64,000 nt of DNA from Shewanella amazonensis SB2B (GTDB lineage: Bacteria > Pseudomonadota > Gammaproteobacteria > Enterobacterales > Shewanellaceae), in contig NC_008700.1 in the NCBI RefSeq assembly GCF_000015245.1, positions 936,001 through 1,000,000 on the forward strand, in the 5' to 3' direction. How positions within the stretch are numbered: the stretch's first letter is position 1; each line of letters begins with the position of its first letter. Shown in pieces: positions 20,447 to 29,647 of the stretch. The notes below the pieces were generated by a model. The model did no database searches and was not told the DNA's origin. It saw only the letters and a program-made list of their open reading frames with translations. Made by a program: the position numbers and the translations under genes.

Positions 20447-21217
20447 ATGAAGGCCTTGTACCTGACTGCATTCAAAAGCATTCTGATTAAAGAAATCACC
20501 CGTTTCACCCGTATCTGGGTGCAAACCCTGGTGCCCCCTGCCATCACCATGACCTTGTATTTTATGATTTTTGGTAATCTGGTGGGCGGCCGTATCGGCC
20601 AAATGGGCGGCGTTAGCTATATGGAGTTTATTGCCCCCGGTCTCATCATGATGTCGGTCATCACCAACTCCTACTCCAACGTGGCGTCCAGCTTTTTCAG
20701 TGCCAAGTTTCAGCGCAATCTCGAAGAGCTTATCGTGGCGCCCGTGCCCCATTACGTGATGATTGCCGGTTACGTGGGCGGCGGCGTTGCCCGTGGTCTC
20801 TGTGTGGGCCTGATAGTGACCCTGGTGGCACTGAGCTTTGTGGATCTCAGCATCCATCATCTGGGGCTGGTAGCCGTGACCGTGTTTATCACCTCTGTGC
20901 TCTTTTCACTGGGCGGACTTATCAATGCGGTGTTTGCCAAGAGCTTCGATGACATCAGCATTATCCCCACCTTCGTGCTGACGCCACTGACCTATCTGGG
21001 CGGGGTATTCTATTCGCTCTCTTTGCTGCCGGACTTCTGGCATGCGGTCTCTACCTTAAACCCCGTGGTTTACATGATAAACCTGTTCCGCTACGGCTTT
21101 CTCGGGGTGGCAGATTTGAGCCTGGGCGTGTCCTTTGCGGTGATGCTGAGCCTTTGTGCGGGGCTGTGGTACCTGGCGTATTACCTGATTTCACGGGGTA
21201 TTGGGCTTCGCAGTTGA
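20447..21217 (+). CDS. yadH: ABC-2 type permease, YadH-like
   Basis: This 256-residue integral membrane protein has about six hydrophobic segments and the ABC-2 signature near its C-terminus, FVLTPLTYLGGVFYSLSLLP followed by NPVVYMINLFRYGFLG. I start at ATG 20447, just after the stop of the ATPase gene. An upstream in-frame start inside that gene is unlikely. The two genes form a transport pair, with no terminator between them. Confidence 0.85.
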   Translation: MKALYLTAFKSILIKEITRFTRIWVQTLVPPAITMTLYFMIFGNLVGGRIGQMGGVSYMEFIAPGLIMMSVITNSYSNVASSFFSAKFQRNLEELIVAPVPHYVMIAGYVGGGVARGLCVGLIVTLVALSFVDLSIHHLGLVAVTVFITSVLFSLGGLINAVFAKSFDDISIIPTFVLTPLTYLGGVFYSLSLLPDFWHAVSTLNPVVYMINLFRYGFLGVADLSLGVSFAVMLSLCAGLWYLAYYLISRGIGLRS

Positions 21218-21264
21218 TAGCGGCGGGCTTAAGTTTTAAGGACTCTTTTACCTTACCGAGCTGA

Positions 21265-21765
21265 CTACTGGGCATCGGCGGTGGCAACTGTGTCCCGCCG
21301 TGCCTTGAGGGACGAAATGGAGGCGTCGTTGGCGCCTTTCATTTCGTCGAATCTTTGGTTCATCGCCGCCACTTCTTTTAGATATTCCGGATCCGTTTCC
21401 GGGGCACCTCGCCAAAAGCGTTTGCGATCCAGCTTCTTCCTCTCGCTGGCCCGGAGCACCTCTATGTAGCTGTTTTCCTGATTCAGTCGATAGATTTCAC
21501 TGTCGATAAGCGTCAGCATCTTCTCGCTGGTAATGGTTTTCCCGTTCAGCAGCTCGGTCAGCGGGTCATTGGGATCCTTGGGTTTGTCCGAGTCCACTTC
21601 ATGGGTCAGGCCAAACTCAAACGCCATCTCGCGCTGTTGGTATTCGTCGGGGCAATTGGTCTGGGAGTACACCACCCTGTCATCCTTGATGCATTTATAA
21701 ATGGTGTCGGCGCCGCTCGCCATGGGCGGCAACAGACATAGCAGCAAGGGAGCAAGGGCTCGCAT
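21265..21765 (-). CDS. DUF4124 domain-containing exported protein
   Basis: The protein has a signal peptide ending Met-Ala-Ser-Gly-Ala, followed by the DUF4124 pattern Ile-Tyr-Lys-Cys…Val-Val-Tyr-Ser-Gln-Thr-Asn-Cys-Pro. This short beta-rich module has two conserved cysteines and is common in exported proteins of Proteobacteria. The rest (residues about 60-166) is helical and charged. The ATG at 21765 fits an AGGA site ten bases upstream better than the GTG nine bases further out. The function is unknown. It is convergent with the ABC permease gene. Confidence 0.8.
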   Translation of the reverse strand: MRALAPLLLCLLPPMASGADTIYKCIKDDRVVYSQTNCPDEYQQREMAFEFGLTHEVDSDKPKDPNDPLTELLNGKTITSEKMLTLIDSEIYRLNQENSYIEVLRASERKKLDRKRFWRGAPETDPEYLKEVAAMNQRFDEMKGANDASISSLKARRDTVATADAQ

Positions 21766-21914
21766 GGGTGGCACATCCTTTTGATTCTGTGTGAAAACCT
21801 ACTTCCCAAAACCTTGTCGGCCTTGGGAGGTTGCTGCCAATAATATGGCGCACGTCAACAAAAAACACCAGTTAAAATATGTACTTGGTGATGAGTTTAC
21901 CGTCTTGTTGACAA

Positions 21915-21940
21915 TAAAAAAGGGAGCCTTGGCTCCCTTC
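21915..21940 (-). terminator. Terminator after panC
   Basis: On the minus strand GGGAGCC-AA-GGCTCCC is followed by TTTTTTATTG, 19 bases beyond the panC stop. It ends the gluQ-to-panC transcript. Confidence 0.88.
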
Positions 21941-21956
21941 GTATGTGTGTTTAACC

Positions 21957-22802
21957 TTAGCGGCTGAACACCAGATTATCAATCAGGCGGGCCTTGCCAA
22001 GGTAGGCGGCGGCGAGTACCACCAGTTCCTTGTCGGCATCCGTGGGCAGAGCCAGGGTGGTGGCGCTGCGCACTTCCAGATAGTCCGGGCGGAAACCGGC
22101 TGTCACCAGGGCCGCATTGGCTTCAGTGATGGCGGCATCAATAGCAGTGCCAGCGCCGATTTGCATCGCAAGGGCATCCAGAGCGGCCTTGAGGGCGGCG
22201 GCGCGGGCCTTTTCATCGGCGGTCAGGTAACCATTGCGGGAGCTCATGGCAAGGCCGCTGGCTTCACGCACGGTTTCAACACCCACGATTTCCAGCGGCA
22301 ATGACAGGTCTTCCACCATGGTACGAATGACCAAAAGCTGCTGGTAATCCTTGCGGCCAAACAGGGCTACGTCGGGCTGCACTATGTTAAAGAGCTTCAG
22401 CACTATGGTGGCCACGCCACGGAAATGGCCCGGACGGCTGGCACCGCAGAGCTCATCTGAAATGCCCGGCACTTCCACAAAGGTCTGGGCATCCAGTCCC
22501 TTGGGATAAATGATGTCAGGCGTTGGGGTAAACAGCAGCTCACAACCGGCGGCCGTCAGCGCAGCCTGATCTTCTGCCAGAGTACGAGGATAGGCGTCCA
22601 AATCCTCATTTTTACCAAACTGCATGGGGTTGACGAAAATCGAGGCCACCACGTGGTCGGCACGTTGTTTGGCTTCTTTTATCAGGGTGATATGCCCGGC
22701 ATGGAGGTTACCCATGGTGGGGACAAAGGCCACGGTTTCGCCACTGGCGCGCCACTGACGCACCTGTTGTCTGATTTCATCGATTACAGCGGTTGTGTAC
22801 AT
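21957..22802 (-). CDS. panC: Pantothenate synthetase
   Basis: PanC condenses pantoate and beta-alanine with ATP to make pantothenate. The 281-residue protein has the nucleotidyltransferase motif HAGHITL (from residue 34), MGNLHAGH, PMQFGKNEDLDAYPRT, and the AMSSRNGYLT loop equivalent to KMSKS. I start at ATG 22802 (MYTTAVIDE), which matches the usual N-terminus, rather than 51 codons upstream inside panB. The gene follows panB by seven bases. Confidence 0.95.
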   Translation of the reverse strand: MYTTAVIDEIRQQVRQWRASGETVAFVPTMGNLHAGHITLIKEAKQRADHVVASIFVNPMQFGKNEDLDAYPRTLAEDQAALTAAGCELLFTPTPDIIYPKGLDAQTFVEVPGISDELCGASRPGHFRGVATIVLKLFNIVQPDVALFGRKDYQQLLVIRTMVEDLSLPLEIVGVETVREASGLAMSSRNGYLTADEKARAAALKAALDALAMQIGAGTAIDAAITEANAALVTAGFRPDYLEVRSATTLALPTDADKELVVLAAAYLGKARLIDNLVFSR

Positions 22803-22809
22803 CTGTGTC

Positions 22810-23604
22810 TCAATTAAAGGTATGTTCTGGGCCAGGGAAGCTGCCATCGGCCACTTCGTCAATAAAGGCGCGTACCGCAGCGCGGATCTCACCGGTCTGC
22901 TTGAGGTAATTCTTGGAGAAGCGCGGAATATAGCCGCTGGAGATGCCAAGCACATCGTGCATTACCAAAATCTGGCCATCGGTGTCTTTGCCGGCACCAA
23001 TACCAATCACAGGAATGCTCAGGGCCTCGGTAATGGCCTTTGCCAGCGACGCCGGAATACATTCAATTACCAGCAGCTGGGCGCCTGCGGCTTCCAGTGC
23101 CTTGGCTTCATTCAAGATACGCTGGGCGTTGTCGGCATCGCGGCCCTGTACCTTAAAGCCACCAAACACGTGCACAGACTGAGGCGTCAGGCCGATGTGG
23201 GCACACACGGGCACGCCACGCTCGGTGAGCTTTTTCACGCTTTCCAGCAGCCATTCACCGCCTTCCAGTTTCACCATGTTGGCACCGGCCTGCATCAGGG
23301 CGGTGGCCGTGGTCATGGTCTGCTCCACGGTGGCGTAACTCATAAAGGGCAGATCGGCTATCAGCAGTGCGCGGGAAATACCGCGACGCACACAGCGGGT
23401 GTGATAGGCAATGTCTTGCACAGTAACCGGCAAGGTATCCTCGTGCCCCTGCAGTACCATGCCCAGTGAGTCGCCCACCAGCAGGACATCAACGCCCTCA
23501 CTGTCAAAAGCGGCGGCAAAACTGGCATCATAAGCGGTCAGCGCGGTGAACTTTTTCCCTTCCTGTTTAAACTTCATCAGGGTTGAGGTGGTGACTTTGG
23601 ACAT
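22810..23604 (-). CDS. panB: 3-methyl-2-oxobutanoate hydroxymethyltransferase
   Basis: PanB adds a hydroxymethyl group from methylenetetrahydrofolate to ketoisovalerate, the first pantothenate step. The 264-residue TIM-barrel protein has LTAYDASFA, VGDSLGMVLQG (Mg-binding Asp), MQAGANMVKLEGG, and IGIGAGKDTDGQILVMHD. I start at ATG 23604 (MSKVTTSTL) by family length. It sits between folK and panC, linking folate and pantothenate synthesis. Confidence 0.95.
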   Translation of the reverse strand: MSKVTTSTLMKFKQEGKKFTALTAYDASFAAAFDSEGVDVLLVGDSLGMVLQGHEDTLPVTVQDIAYHTRCVRRGISRALLIADLPFMSYATVEQTMTTATALMQAGANMVKLEGGEWLLESVKKLTERGVPVCAHIGLTPQSVHVFGGFKVQGRDADNAQRILNEAKALEAAGAQLLVIECIPASLAKAITEALSIPVIGIGAGKDTDGQILVMHDVLGISSGYIPRFSKNYLKQTGEIRAAVRAFIDEVADGSFPGPEHTFN

Positions 23605-23662
23605 AATGCGTTTCTCTACCAGCGAGTGTGAAGTGGAGTTATAAGCCAACTGAGGTCTGACT

Positions 23663-24151
23663 TCAATCGCAGGGTGTCAGTTGGTGAAGCTCGTCCCGCA
23701 TTGCCTGGGTGATAAGGCTCTGGACTGGGGTGCCACAGGGCAACATCAGCCCGGGTGCCAGGCTTTCCAGCGGAATAAGTACAAAACTGCGGTCTGTCAT
23801 GCCGTAGTGGGGCACTGTGAGTCTGTCACTGCAAATCACTTGATTGCCATACAGCAACAAATCCAAATCCAGGGTGCGGGGACCCCAGCGCACCACACGC
23901 TCACGGCCCTGGTCAAGTTCAATGGCCTGCAGGGCATCCAGCAGCGTCAGCGGTTCAAGCTCTGTGTCAAAGCAGGCGACGGCATTGACGTAATCGGGCT
24001 GTGCTACCTCGCCCATAGGGCGACTGCCATAGTAAGGCGATACCCTGAAACTGCCTGGGGCTGCCAAGGACAACAGGGCCTCGCAGGCCCTGTTCAGTTG
24101 GCTGATGGGCTCGGCGAGATTGGCGCCGAGAGCCACATAAACCTGGGTCAT
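23663..24151 (-). CDS. folK: 2-amino-4-hydroxy-6-hydroxymethyldihydropteridine pyrophosphokinase
   Basis: FolK transfers pyrophosphate from ATP to the pterin in folate synthesis. The 162-residue protein has the N-terminal VYVALGANL, the SPYYGSRPMGEVAQPDYVNA loop, and the signature RWGPRTLDLDLLLYG with the two catalytic Asp residues. Its ATG lies two bases after the pcnB stop, as in E. coli where pcnB and folK are adjacent. Confidence 0.95.
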   Translation of the reverse strand: MTQVYVALGANLAEPISQLNRACEALLSLAAPGSFRVSPYYGSRPMGEVAQPDYVNAVACFDTELEPLTLLDALQAIELDQGRERVVRWGPRTLDLDLLLYGNQVICSDRLTVPHYGMTDRSFVLIPLESLAPGLMLPCGTPVQSLITQAMRDELHQLTPCD

Positions 24152-24153
24152 AT

Positions 24154-25602
24154 TCAGCTGTCGCTGCCGGTGTTTGCCTTGGCTCCTTCGCCACTGCCAC
24201 CTTCACTGCGGGGGCGACGGCGAACGCGGCGTTTGCGGTTGCGGGGAGCATCACTCTTGGCACCGCCGCGGGCGATATTGCCACGTTCTTCTTCCGGCGC
24301 TTCTACAAACGACTGCCACCAGCTGGCGGTCTTTTGCAGATTGCCACCCTCTATTTCGGCGCGCATCAACAGCAAATCATAACCGGCGCGGAACTTGGGG
24401 CTTTCCATCAGTTTAAAGGCGCGGGTACCCTGGCTGCGCTCAAATCTGAGCTGCATCTGCCAGATATCCCGAGCCGGAACACTGAAGCGCTTGGGCAGCG
24501 AAATGGTCTGGCATTGCTGCTCGAGCACATCGCCCATGGCGGCAAAATAGGCATCGTACAGACTGAGGCCACTCTCGTTGGCAATTTCTTCGGCGCGGCT
24601 TTTCAGCGGATACCACAGCAGGGCCGCATAGAAGAAGGCCGGTGTGACTGGCTTGTCTTCCATGACCCGGATATCGGTATTGCGCATCACCAGGTTCACC
24701 ATACGGGCACAGTGGCCCTTTGGTGAGTCGGCAATGGTGTCGGCCAGCAGCGGGAAAATCGGCGCAAATAGCTGATATTCCTGCATCATCTGATAGTTTG
24801 CCTGACCCTTGCCCGCAAAAAACAGCTTGAGCACTTCTTCGTACATGCGGGCGGCCGGAATATCGCGCAGCAGCGGTGCCAGTTTGCGGATTGGCGCGGC
24901 TGTTACCTCTTCGATGCGCATGCCCAGCTTGGTGGCAAAGCGCACGGCGCGGATCATCCGCACCGGGTCTTCGCGGTAGCGGGTCTCAGGATCGCCAATC
25001 AGGCGCAATACACCGTCGTTGAGATCTTCCATACCGCCGCCGTAGCTGCGGATAGAGTAATCGCTGATGTCGTAGTAGAGGGCGTTTACGGTAAAGTCGC
25101 GGCGTTCGGCGTCTTCATCGATGCTGCCGTACACGTTGTCCCGCAGCAGGCGTCCCTCGGCGTTGGCCTTGGAAATCTTGTCGCCATCCTCATTGCCGTG
25201 ATGACCACGGAAGGTCGCTACTTCAATCACGTCACGGCCAAATACGATGTGGGCCAAACGGAAACGGCGACCCACCAGGCGGCAGTTGCGGAACAACTTT
25301 TTGATGTCTTCGGGGGTGGCGTTGGTCACCACGTCAAAGTCTTTCGGCTCCAGGCCCAGCAGCAGATCGCGTACACCGCCACCCACCAAAAAGGCCTCGT
25401 AACCGGCCTTGTTCAGGCGATAAAGCACCTTGAGCGCATTTTCACTGATGTTTTTGCGCGAGATGGTGTGGGCATTTCGGGGCGTGATGCTCAGACTCAG
25501 GCCCTGTGCATTGTCGGCACCCTGCTGAATCGATTCTGTCGTTGGATGCTGCTCGCCCTCGGCGAACAGTTGCTTACAGAACTGAGTGATACGGCGAAAA
25601 AT
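24154..25602 (-). CDS. pcnB: Poly(A) polymerase I, initiating at AUU
   Basis: PcnB adds poly(A) tails to RNA 3' ends and promotes decay. The head has the nucleotidyltransferase signature LVGGGVRDLLLG and KDFDVVTNA with the catalytic Asp pair, then RNCRLVGRRFRLAH and GDPETRYREDPVRMIRAVRF. The C-terminus is a basic Arg-rich tail. No ATG fits the N-terminus, and the first GTG would cut off 58 family-like residues ending TPRNAHTISRKNISENALK. Reading upstream in frame reaches ATT at 25602 followed by FRRITQFCKQ, which lines up with the E. coli start. An AAGAGGT ribosome site lies six bases before this ATT. E. coli pcnB is known to start at AUU. Length is 482 residues. Confidence 0.93.
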   Translation of the reverse strand: MFRRITQFCKQLFAEGEQHPTTESIQQGADNAQGLSLSITPRNAHTISRKNISENALKVLYRLNKAGYEAFLVGGGVRDLLLGLEPKDFDVVTNATPEDIKKLFRNCRLVGRRFRLAHIVFGRDVIEVATFRGHHGNEDGDKISKANAEGRLLRDNVYGSIDEDAERRDFTVNALYYDISDYSIRSYGGGMEDLNDGVLRLIGDPETRYREDPVRMIRAVRFATKLGMRIEEVTAAPIRKLAPLLRDIPAARMYEEVLKLFFAGKGQANYQMMQEYQLFAPIFPLLADTIADSPKGHCARMVNLVMRNTDIRVMEDKPVTPAFFYAALLWYPLKSRAEEIANESGLSLYDAYFAAMGDVLEQQCQTISLPKRFSVPARDIWQMQLRFERSQGTRAFKLMESPKFRAGYDLLLMRAEIEGGNLQKTASWWQSFVEAPEEERGNIARGGAKSDAPRNRKRRVRRRPRSEGGSGEGAKANTGSDS

Positions 25603-25624
25603 GGTACACCTCTTGAGCTTAACT

Positions 25625-25668
25625 AGGGGTTAAAAATCTGGCGGGTATGATAACCCCAAATGGGGTTA
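25625..25668 (-). promoter_or_regulatory. Alternating hairpin between gluQ and pcnB
   Basis: In the minus-strand RNA the order is TTAACCCC, GGGGTTA, then a second TTAACCCC. The middle block can pair with the first (25651-25668, four-base loop) or with the last (25625-25632), so two exclusive structures are possible just upstream of the pcnB ribosome site. Whether this regulates pcnB is inference. Confidence 0.4.
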
Positions 25669-25688
25669 ATTGACAGTGTGCAGGCGCC

Positions 25689-26561
25689 TTAGCCACCACC
25701 GTCAATGAGGATTTCCCGCCGCCGTGGAATGGAGGCCACAGAAAAGTCCGCCACTGCCTGTGCCAGCAGGCTTTCGACGCTGTGGGCATCGGGTATTGGC
25801 TGACCCAAAAATGCCAGCGCAGCCTTGAGAGCCGGCAGGGGATTGGCCTTGTCTACTGGTGTGGCATGGTTTTGTTTCGACAGCTTGAATCCTGCCTCGG
25901 CGCACGCCAGCGGCAGGTGCATCCAGGCAGGTGCCTGATAGCCAAATTGGTTGAACAGGCTCAGCTGACGGCAACTGGCTTCAATCAGGTCAGCGCCGCG
26001 CACCACCTCGGTAATGCCGGTTTTGGCATCGTCCATCACCACCGCAAGCTGGTAGGCGTAAAGGCCATCGCTGCGCTTGATGATAAAGTCTTCGGCGGCA
26101 AAACTGTCTGGCACTGCTACCTCGCCCATCAGGCCATCGTGAAAATGATTCACCCGGGCACGATTAACGATACGTATGGCACCGCTTTGATGGCCAAGTT
26201 GGCGGCAGCGACCATCGTAAACCCCACCTATGGCCTGAATTTGCTTGCGAGTGCATTGGCAAAAATAGGCCTCGCCGCTTGCCAGCAGCACATCGATTTT
26301 GGCCTGATAGGCCTCGGTGCGCTGACTTTGGTACATCAGTTTGCCATCCCAGTGCAATCCAAAGGCGTCCAGAGTGCGGAGGATGTCGTCGGCGGCGCCG
26401 GGCACTTCCCGCGGCGGGTCTATGTCTTCGATGCGCACCAGCCACTGTCCACCCTGACTGCGGGCGCGCAGGAAGCTGCCCAGGGCGGCAATCAGCGAGC
26501 CAAAATGCAGTGAGCCAGAGGGGGAGGGGGCAAAACGGCCAATGTAGGGGGAATAAGACAT
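25689..26561 (-). CDS. gluQ: Glutamyl-Q tRNA(Asp) synthetase
   Basis: GluQRS attaches glutamate to queuosine at the wobble position of tRNA-Asp. The 290-residue protein resembles the catalytic half of glutamyl-tRNA synthetase, with GRFAPSPSGSLHFGSL (HIGH-like motif), RIEDIDPPRE, a zinc-binding segment FCQCTRKQ…Y…C, and KLSKQNHA in place of KMSKS. It lacks the anticodon-binding domain, as expected. I start at ATG 26561 (MSYSPYIG). It lies between dksA and pcnB. Confidence 0.93.
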   Translation of the reverse strand: MSYSPYIGRFAPSPSGSLHFGSLIAALGSFLRARSQGGQWLVRIEDIDPPREVPGAADDILRTLDAFGLHWDGKLMYQSQRTEAYQAKIDVLLASGEAYFCQCTRKQIQAIGGVYDGRCRQLGHQSGAIRIVNRARVNHFHDGLMGEVAVPDSFAAEDFIIKRSDGLYAYQLAVVMDDAKTGITEVVRGADLIEASCRQLSLFNQFGYQAPAWMHLPLACAEAGFKLSKQNHATPVDKANPLPALKAALAFLGQPIPDAHSVESLLAQAVADFSVASIPRRREILIDGGG

Positions 26562-26585
26562 GGCGCTGTTAACAGGTTCCTGAAA

Positions 26586-26614
26586 TGCCAAGCGGGGCCT
26601 GAGCCCCGCTTTTG
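26586..26614. terminator. Hairpin between dksA and gluQ
   Basis: AAGCGGGGC-CTGA-GCCCCGCTT is a strong stem 19 bases beyond the dksA stop. On the minus strand the tail is TTGGCATTT, a poor U-run, so partial termination or an intercistronic stabiliser is more likely than a full stop. Confidence 0.55.
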
Positions 26615-26632
26615 AATTGCAGTGGATGGGGA

Positions 26633-27076
26633 TTAACCAGCCATCTGCCTTTCTTTGATCTCTGCCAGCGTTTTACAGTCGATGCAGAGATCGGCTGTTG
26701 GGCGGGCTTCGAGACGGCGAATGCCGATTTCCACGCCGCAAGAGTCGCAGAAACCAAAGTCATCATCTTCGATTCTCTGCAGCGTCTTTTCAATCTTCTT
26801 GATCAGTTTACGTTCTCTGTCGCGGGCACGAAGCTCCAGACTGAACTCCTCTTCCTGAGCGGCTCTGTCGACTGGATCGGGGAAATTGGCGGCTTCGTCT
26901 TGCATGTGCGAAAGGGTGCGGTCGACTTCTTCACGCAGCTGGTTGCGCCAGGCTTCAAGGATCTTCTTGAAATGGCCCAACTGCTGGTCGTTCATATACT
27001 CCTCACCAGGTTGCTCCTGGTAAGGCGCTACACCTGCGATAGCGAGTACGCCAAGTTTTTTAGTGCCTTCAGGCAT
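26633..27076 (-). CDS. dksA: RNA polymerase-binding transcription factor DksA
   Basis: DksA enters the secondary channel of RNA polymerase and works with ppGpp in the stringent response. The 147-residue protein is close to the E. coli protein. It has the coiled-coil tip FPDPVD with Asp67 and Asp70, followed by RAAQEEEFSLELR, and a four-cysteine zinc finger, Cys110, Cys113, Cys131 and Cys134. An AGGAG site supports the ATG at 27076. The order sfsA-dksA-gluQ-pcnB-folK matches E. coli. Confidence 0.97.
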   Translation of the reverse strand: MPEGTKKLGVLAIAGVAPYQEQPGEEYMNDQQLGHFKKILEAWRNQLREEVDRTLSHMQDEAANFPDPVDRAAQEEEFSLELRARDRERKLIKKIEKTLQRIEDDDFGFCDSCGVEIGIRRLEARPTADLCIDCKTLAEIKERQMAG

Positions 27077-27234
27077 AACGCATCTCCTGTATTCTTTGCG
27101 TTGTTCGGGCGTCACTTAGAACGGCCGCTATCTATATCAAAATAAAACAAGTGAGGCAAACATTTTACATGAGCGGCTGTTAATTCTTTGATGATGTCCG
27201 CTAATCGGCCGATTTTCAAATTTTCAGCGCCGAT

Positions 27235-27948
27235 TTACCCCGCATCAGGGTGGAAAGGTATCGGGATGTTTAACTGCAAGCCTTTGTTATTCATCATACA
27301 TCCATAGGCCAGCACTTCAACACCGGCCGCAATGGCCTCCCTCAGCAGCGCCGCATATTTGGGATCTATAGCCTCGGCAGGCGCTACTCTGTGGATCCCC
27401 TGATGTTGCACCACAAACAGCAGCACCGCCCGGTAGCCCTGGCGTTTCATCTCCATCAGCTCCCGCAGGTGCTTTTGTCCACGGGTGGATACTGCGTCGG
27501 GAAACAGTCCCCAGTCATGGTCCAACAGAGTGCAACTTTTGACTTCTATATAGCAGTCTGGGGCTTGCCCCTCACTCAGCAGTAAATCGATGCGGCTGTT
27601 CTCATTGCCATACTTCACTTCGCGGCGGATTTGGTTGTAGCCCTGAAGCTCGGATATCTGCCCCAGCCCAATGGCTTCTTCGGCAAGTTGATTGGCCCGC
27701 GCCGTGTTAATGCCAATCAGGTTGCCCCGGTCATCCTCGGCCAGCTCCCAGGTGTGGGCGTACTTGCGCTTGGGGTTGTCCGAGGTCGAAAACCACACCC
27801 GTTTACCGGGATACAGGCAGTTTTTCATCGAGCCGGTATTGGGGCAGTGCAGGGTTGTCTGACTGCCGTCCTCCAGGGTGACATCGGCTAAAAATCGTTT
27901 ATAGCGGGTAATGAGCACAGCGCTGGACAGGGGGGCTGGGTATTCCAT
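27235..27948 (-). CDS. sfsA: Sugar fermentation stimulation protein SfsA
   Basis: The 237-residue protein is full length and has the family segments [25 protein letters not shown], and the nuclease-like core [10 protein letters not shown]…[10 protein letters not shown]…[13 protein letters not shown]. The fold places it among restriction-endonuclease-like proteins that bind DNA. The name comes from an old E. coli maltose phenotype, and the real role is unclear. It precedes dksA, as in enterobacteria. Confidence 0.93.
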
Positions 27949-28250
27949 GGCATCTCCTTTGGCCGGGCTGCCCTTCGGCTGCCGTCACAGGTGCCACTGC
28001 CTCTGGCGACACTGTCACAGGCACCGATTGGGGCGCAAAAGCTGGCAGTGTACTGTAAATCCGCGGTTCTGTCCCTGTATCAGCGTGTGCGTCCCTGGCA
28101 GCGTTTTTACAGCCCGCCATTTCGAAACCGTGGCGCCACTTTAAGCGCCTTGGCCTTCTGGGGTACACTCGTGGCATATCGCCAGCTTCAAGCGCAATGC
28201 TTCGGGCACAGTGTTTCGAGCCGGCGCCAATAAACAGAAAAGGAAGCAAG
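27949..28250. other. Divergent promoter region between sfsA and pepB
   Basis: About 300 bases hold no convincing gene. A short repeated motif, TGTCACAGGCACC/CGTCACAGGTGCC, occurs near 27984-27997 and 28013-28025. Promoters for both genes must lie here, but no strong consensus is visible. Confidence 0.4.
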
Positions 28251-29534
28251 ATGACACAAGCCATGCGTGTAACCCTCACCCAGGAAGCCCCGGCAGCCCA
28301 TTGGGGCAAGGCCGACATCACATTCGAAGGCAATCTGGCCCGTATCCATCTGCAGGGCTCCGATGCCTTGCGTCAAATTCAGATGGCCGCTCGCAAACTG
28401 CGCAGTCAGGGCATTGCCAGCGCCGCGCTGGAAGGCGAGGGCTGGGATCTTAATCGCCAGTGGGTGTTTGCCCAGGGCTTTGTCACCGCCAAGGCTGGTT
28501 GGGACATCAGCTGGACCGGCGATGAGGCCACCCTGCGCGAACTGGCCTCTCGTATGGAAGCCGCTCGCTTTGTGCGCCAGCTCACTAATGAGACCCCGGA
28601 AAACCTGTCACCGGTGAAACTGGCCACTCAGGCCGGTCACTGGATTAAAGAGCTCGGGGGCGACAAGGTGAGCTTTCGTATCATCGAAGGTGAGCAGCTA
28701 CTGGAGGAGCAGTGGATTGGTATCCACGCCGTTGGCCGTGGCAGCGAGCGTCCACCTGCGATGCTGGAGCTGGACTACAACCCGCTGGGCGCCGATGCCC
28801 CTGTGTCAGTGGCGCTGGTAGGTAAGGGTATTACTTTCGATTCGGGCGGCTACAGCCTCAAAGCCAGTGAAGGCATGCTCAATATGAAGTGTGACATGGG
28901 CGGCGCCGCTACTATCACGGGTGCCCTGGGACTGGCCATTAAAAACGGTCTTAACAAGCGGGTGAAGCTGTTTTTGTGCTGCGCCGAAAACCTGGTCAGC
29001 GGCCGCGCCTATAAGCTTGGCGATATCCTCACTTACAAAAACGGCGTCACCGTGGAAGTGGTCAACACTGACGCCGAAGGCCGTCTGGTGCTGGCCGACG
29101 GCCTGCAGGCCGCCTCTGCCACAGGCGCACCGCTGATTATTGACGCCGCGACCCTCACGGGCGCCGCCGTGATGGCGGTGGGCGGTAACTACAACGCTAT
29201 CTTCTCCCCCGACGAAGCCGTGATTGAGCTGACCCGTGAAAAGGCCCGCAGCGTGGCCGAGCGGGTGTGGCCACTGCCGCTGGACCCCTGGCACAAAGAC
29301 ATGTGCCCATCGGCCTATGCCGATACCGCCAACAGCCGTCCGGTAAAAGGCGGCGGCGCCGGTGGTGCCTCCAATGCCGCGGGTTTCCTGTGGCGCTTTG
29401 TACGGGACGATGCCAAGTGGCTGCACATGGACCTTGCTGGCTCCTTTGAAGACAGCGCAGGCGCGCTATGGGCTGCTGGCGCTACCACCCACGGTGTGCT
29501 TACCCTGGCCGAGCTGATTAAAGACGCCGACTAA
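28251..29534 (+). CDS. pepB: Leucyl aminopeptidase family protein PepB
   Basis: PepB is an M17 dinuclear metallo-aminopeptidase. The 427-residue protein has VGKGITFDSGGYSLKAS with the metal-binding Lys and Asp, GCDMGG-like KCDMGGAATITG, and NTDAEGRLVLADGL, the M17 signature. I start at ATG 28251, after AAGGAAG. A second M17 enzyme, pepA, lies in the same window; PepB is shorter in the N-terminal domain. A terminator follows. Confidence 0.93.
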   Translation: MTQAMRVTLTQEAPAAHWGKADITFEGNLARIHLQGSDALRQIQMAARKLRSQGIASAALEGEGWDLNRQWVFAQGFVTAKAGWDISWTGDEATLRELASRMEAARFVRQLTNETPENLSPVKLATQAGHWIKELGGDKVSFRIIEGEQLLEEQWIGIHAVGRGSERPPAMLELDYNPLGADAPVSVALVGKGITFDSGGYSLKASEGMLNMKCDMGGAATITGALGLAIKNGLNKRVKLFLCCAENLVSGRAYKLGDILTYKNGVTVEVVNTDAEGRLVLADGLQAASATGAPLIIDAATLTGAAVMAVGGNYNAIFSPDEAVIELTREKARSVAERVWPLPLDPWHKDMCPSAYADTANSRPVKGGGAGGASNAAGFLWRFVRDDAKWLHMDLAGSFEDSAGALWAAGATTHGVLTLAELIKDAD

Positions 29535-29561
29535 CGGCGGATTTGACGGTTAAACGTCCGC

Positions 29562-29590
29562 AAAAAAGGCCGCATTGCGGCCTTTTTCTT
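29562..29590. terminator. Terminator after pepB
   Basis: GGCCGC-ATT-GCGGCC is flanked by an A-run and TTTTTCTTT, so it can act in both directions, for pepB and for the converging GGDEF gene. Confidence 0.88.
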
Positions 29591-29647
29591 TGGGTGACTC
29601 CGTGTGACAGGGGGCTCTCAAGCCGGTTTCAGCGCCGCAGCCGCCAC

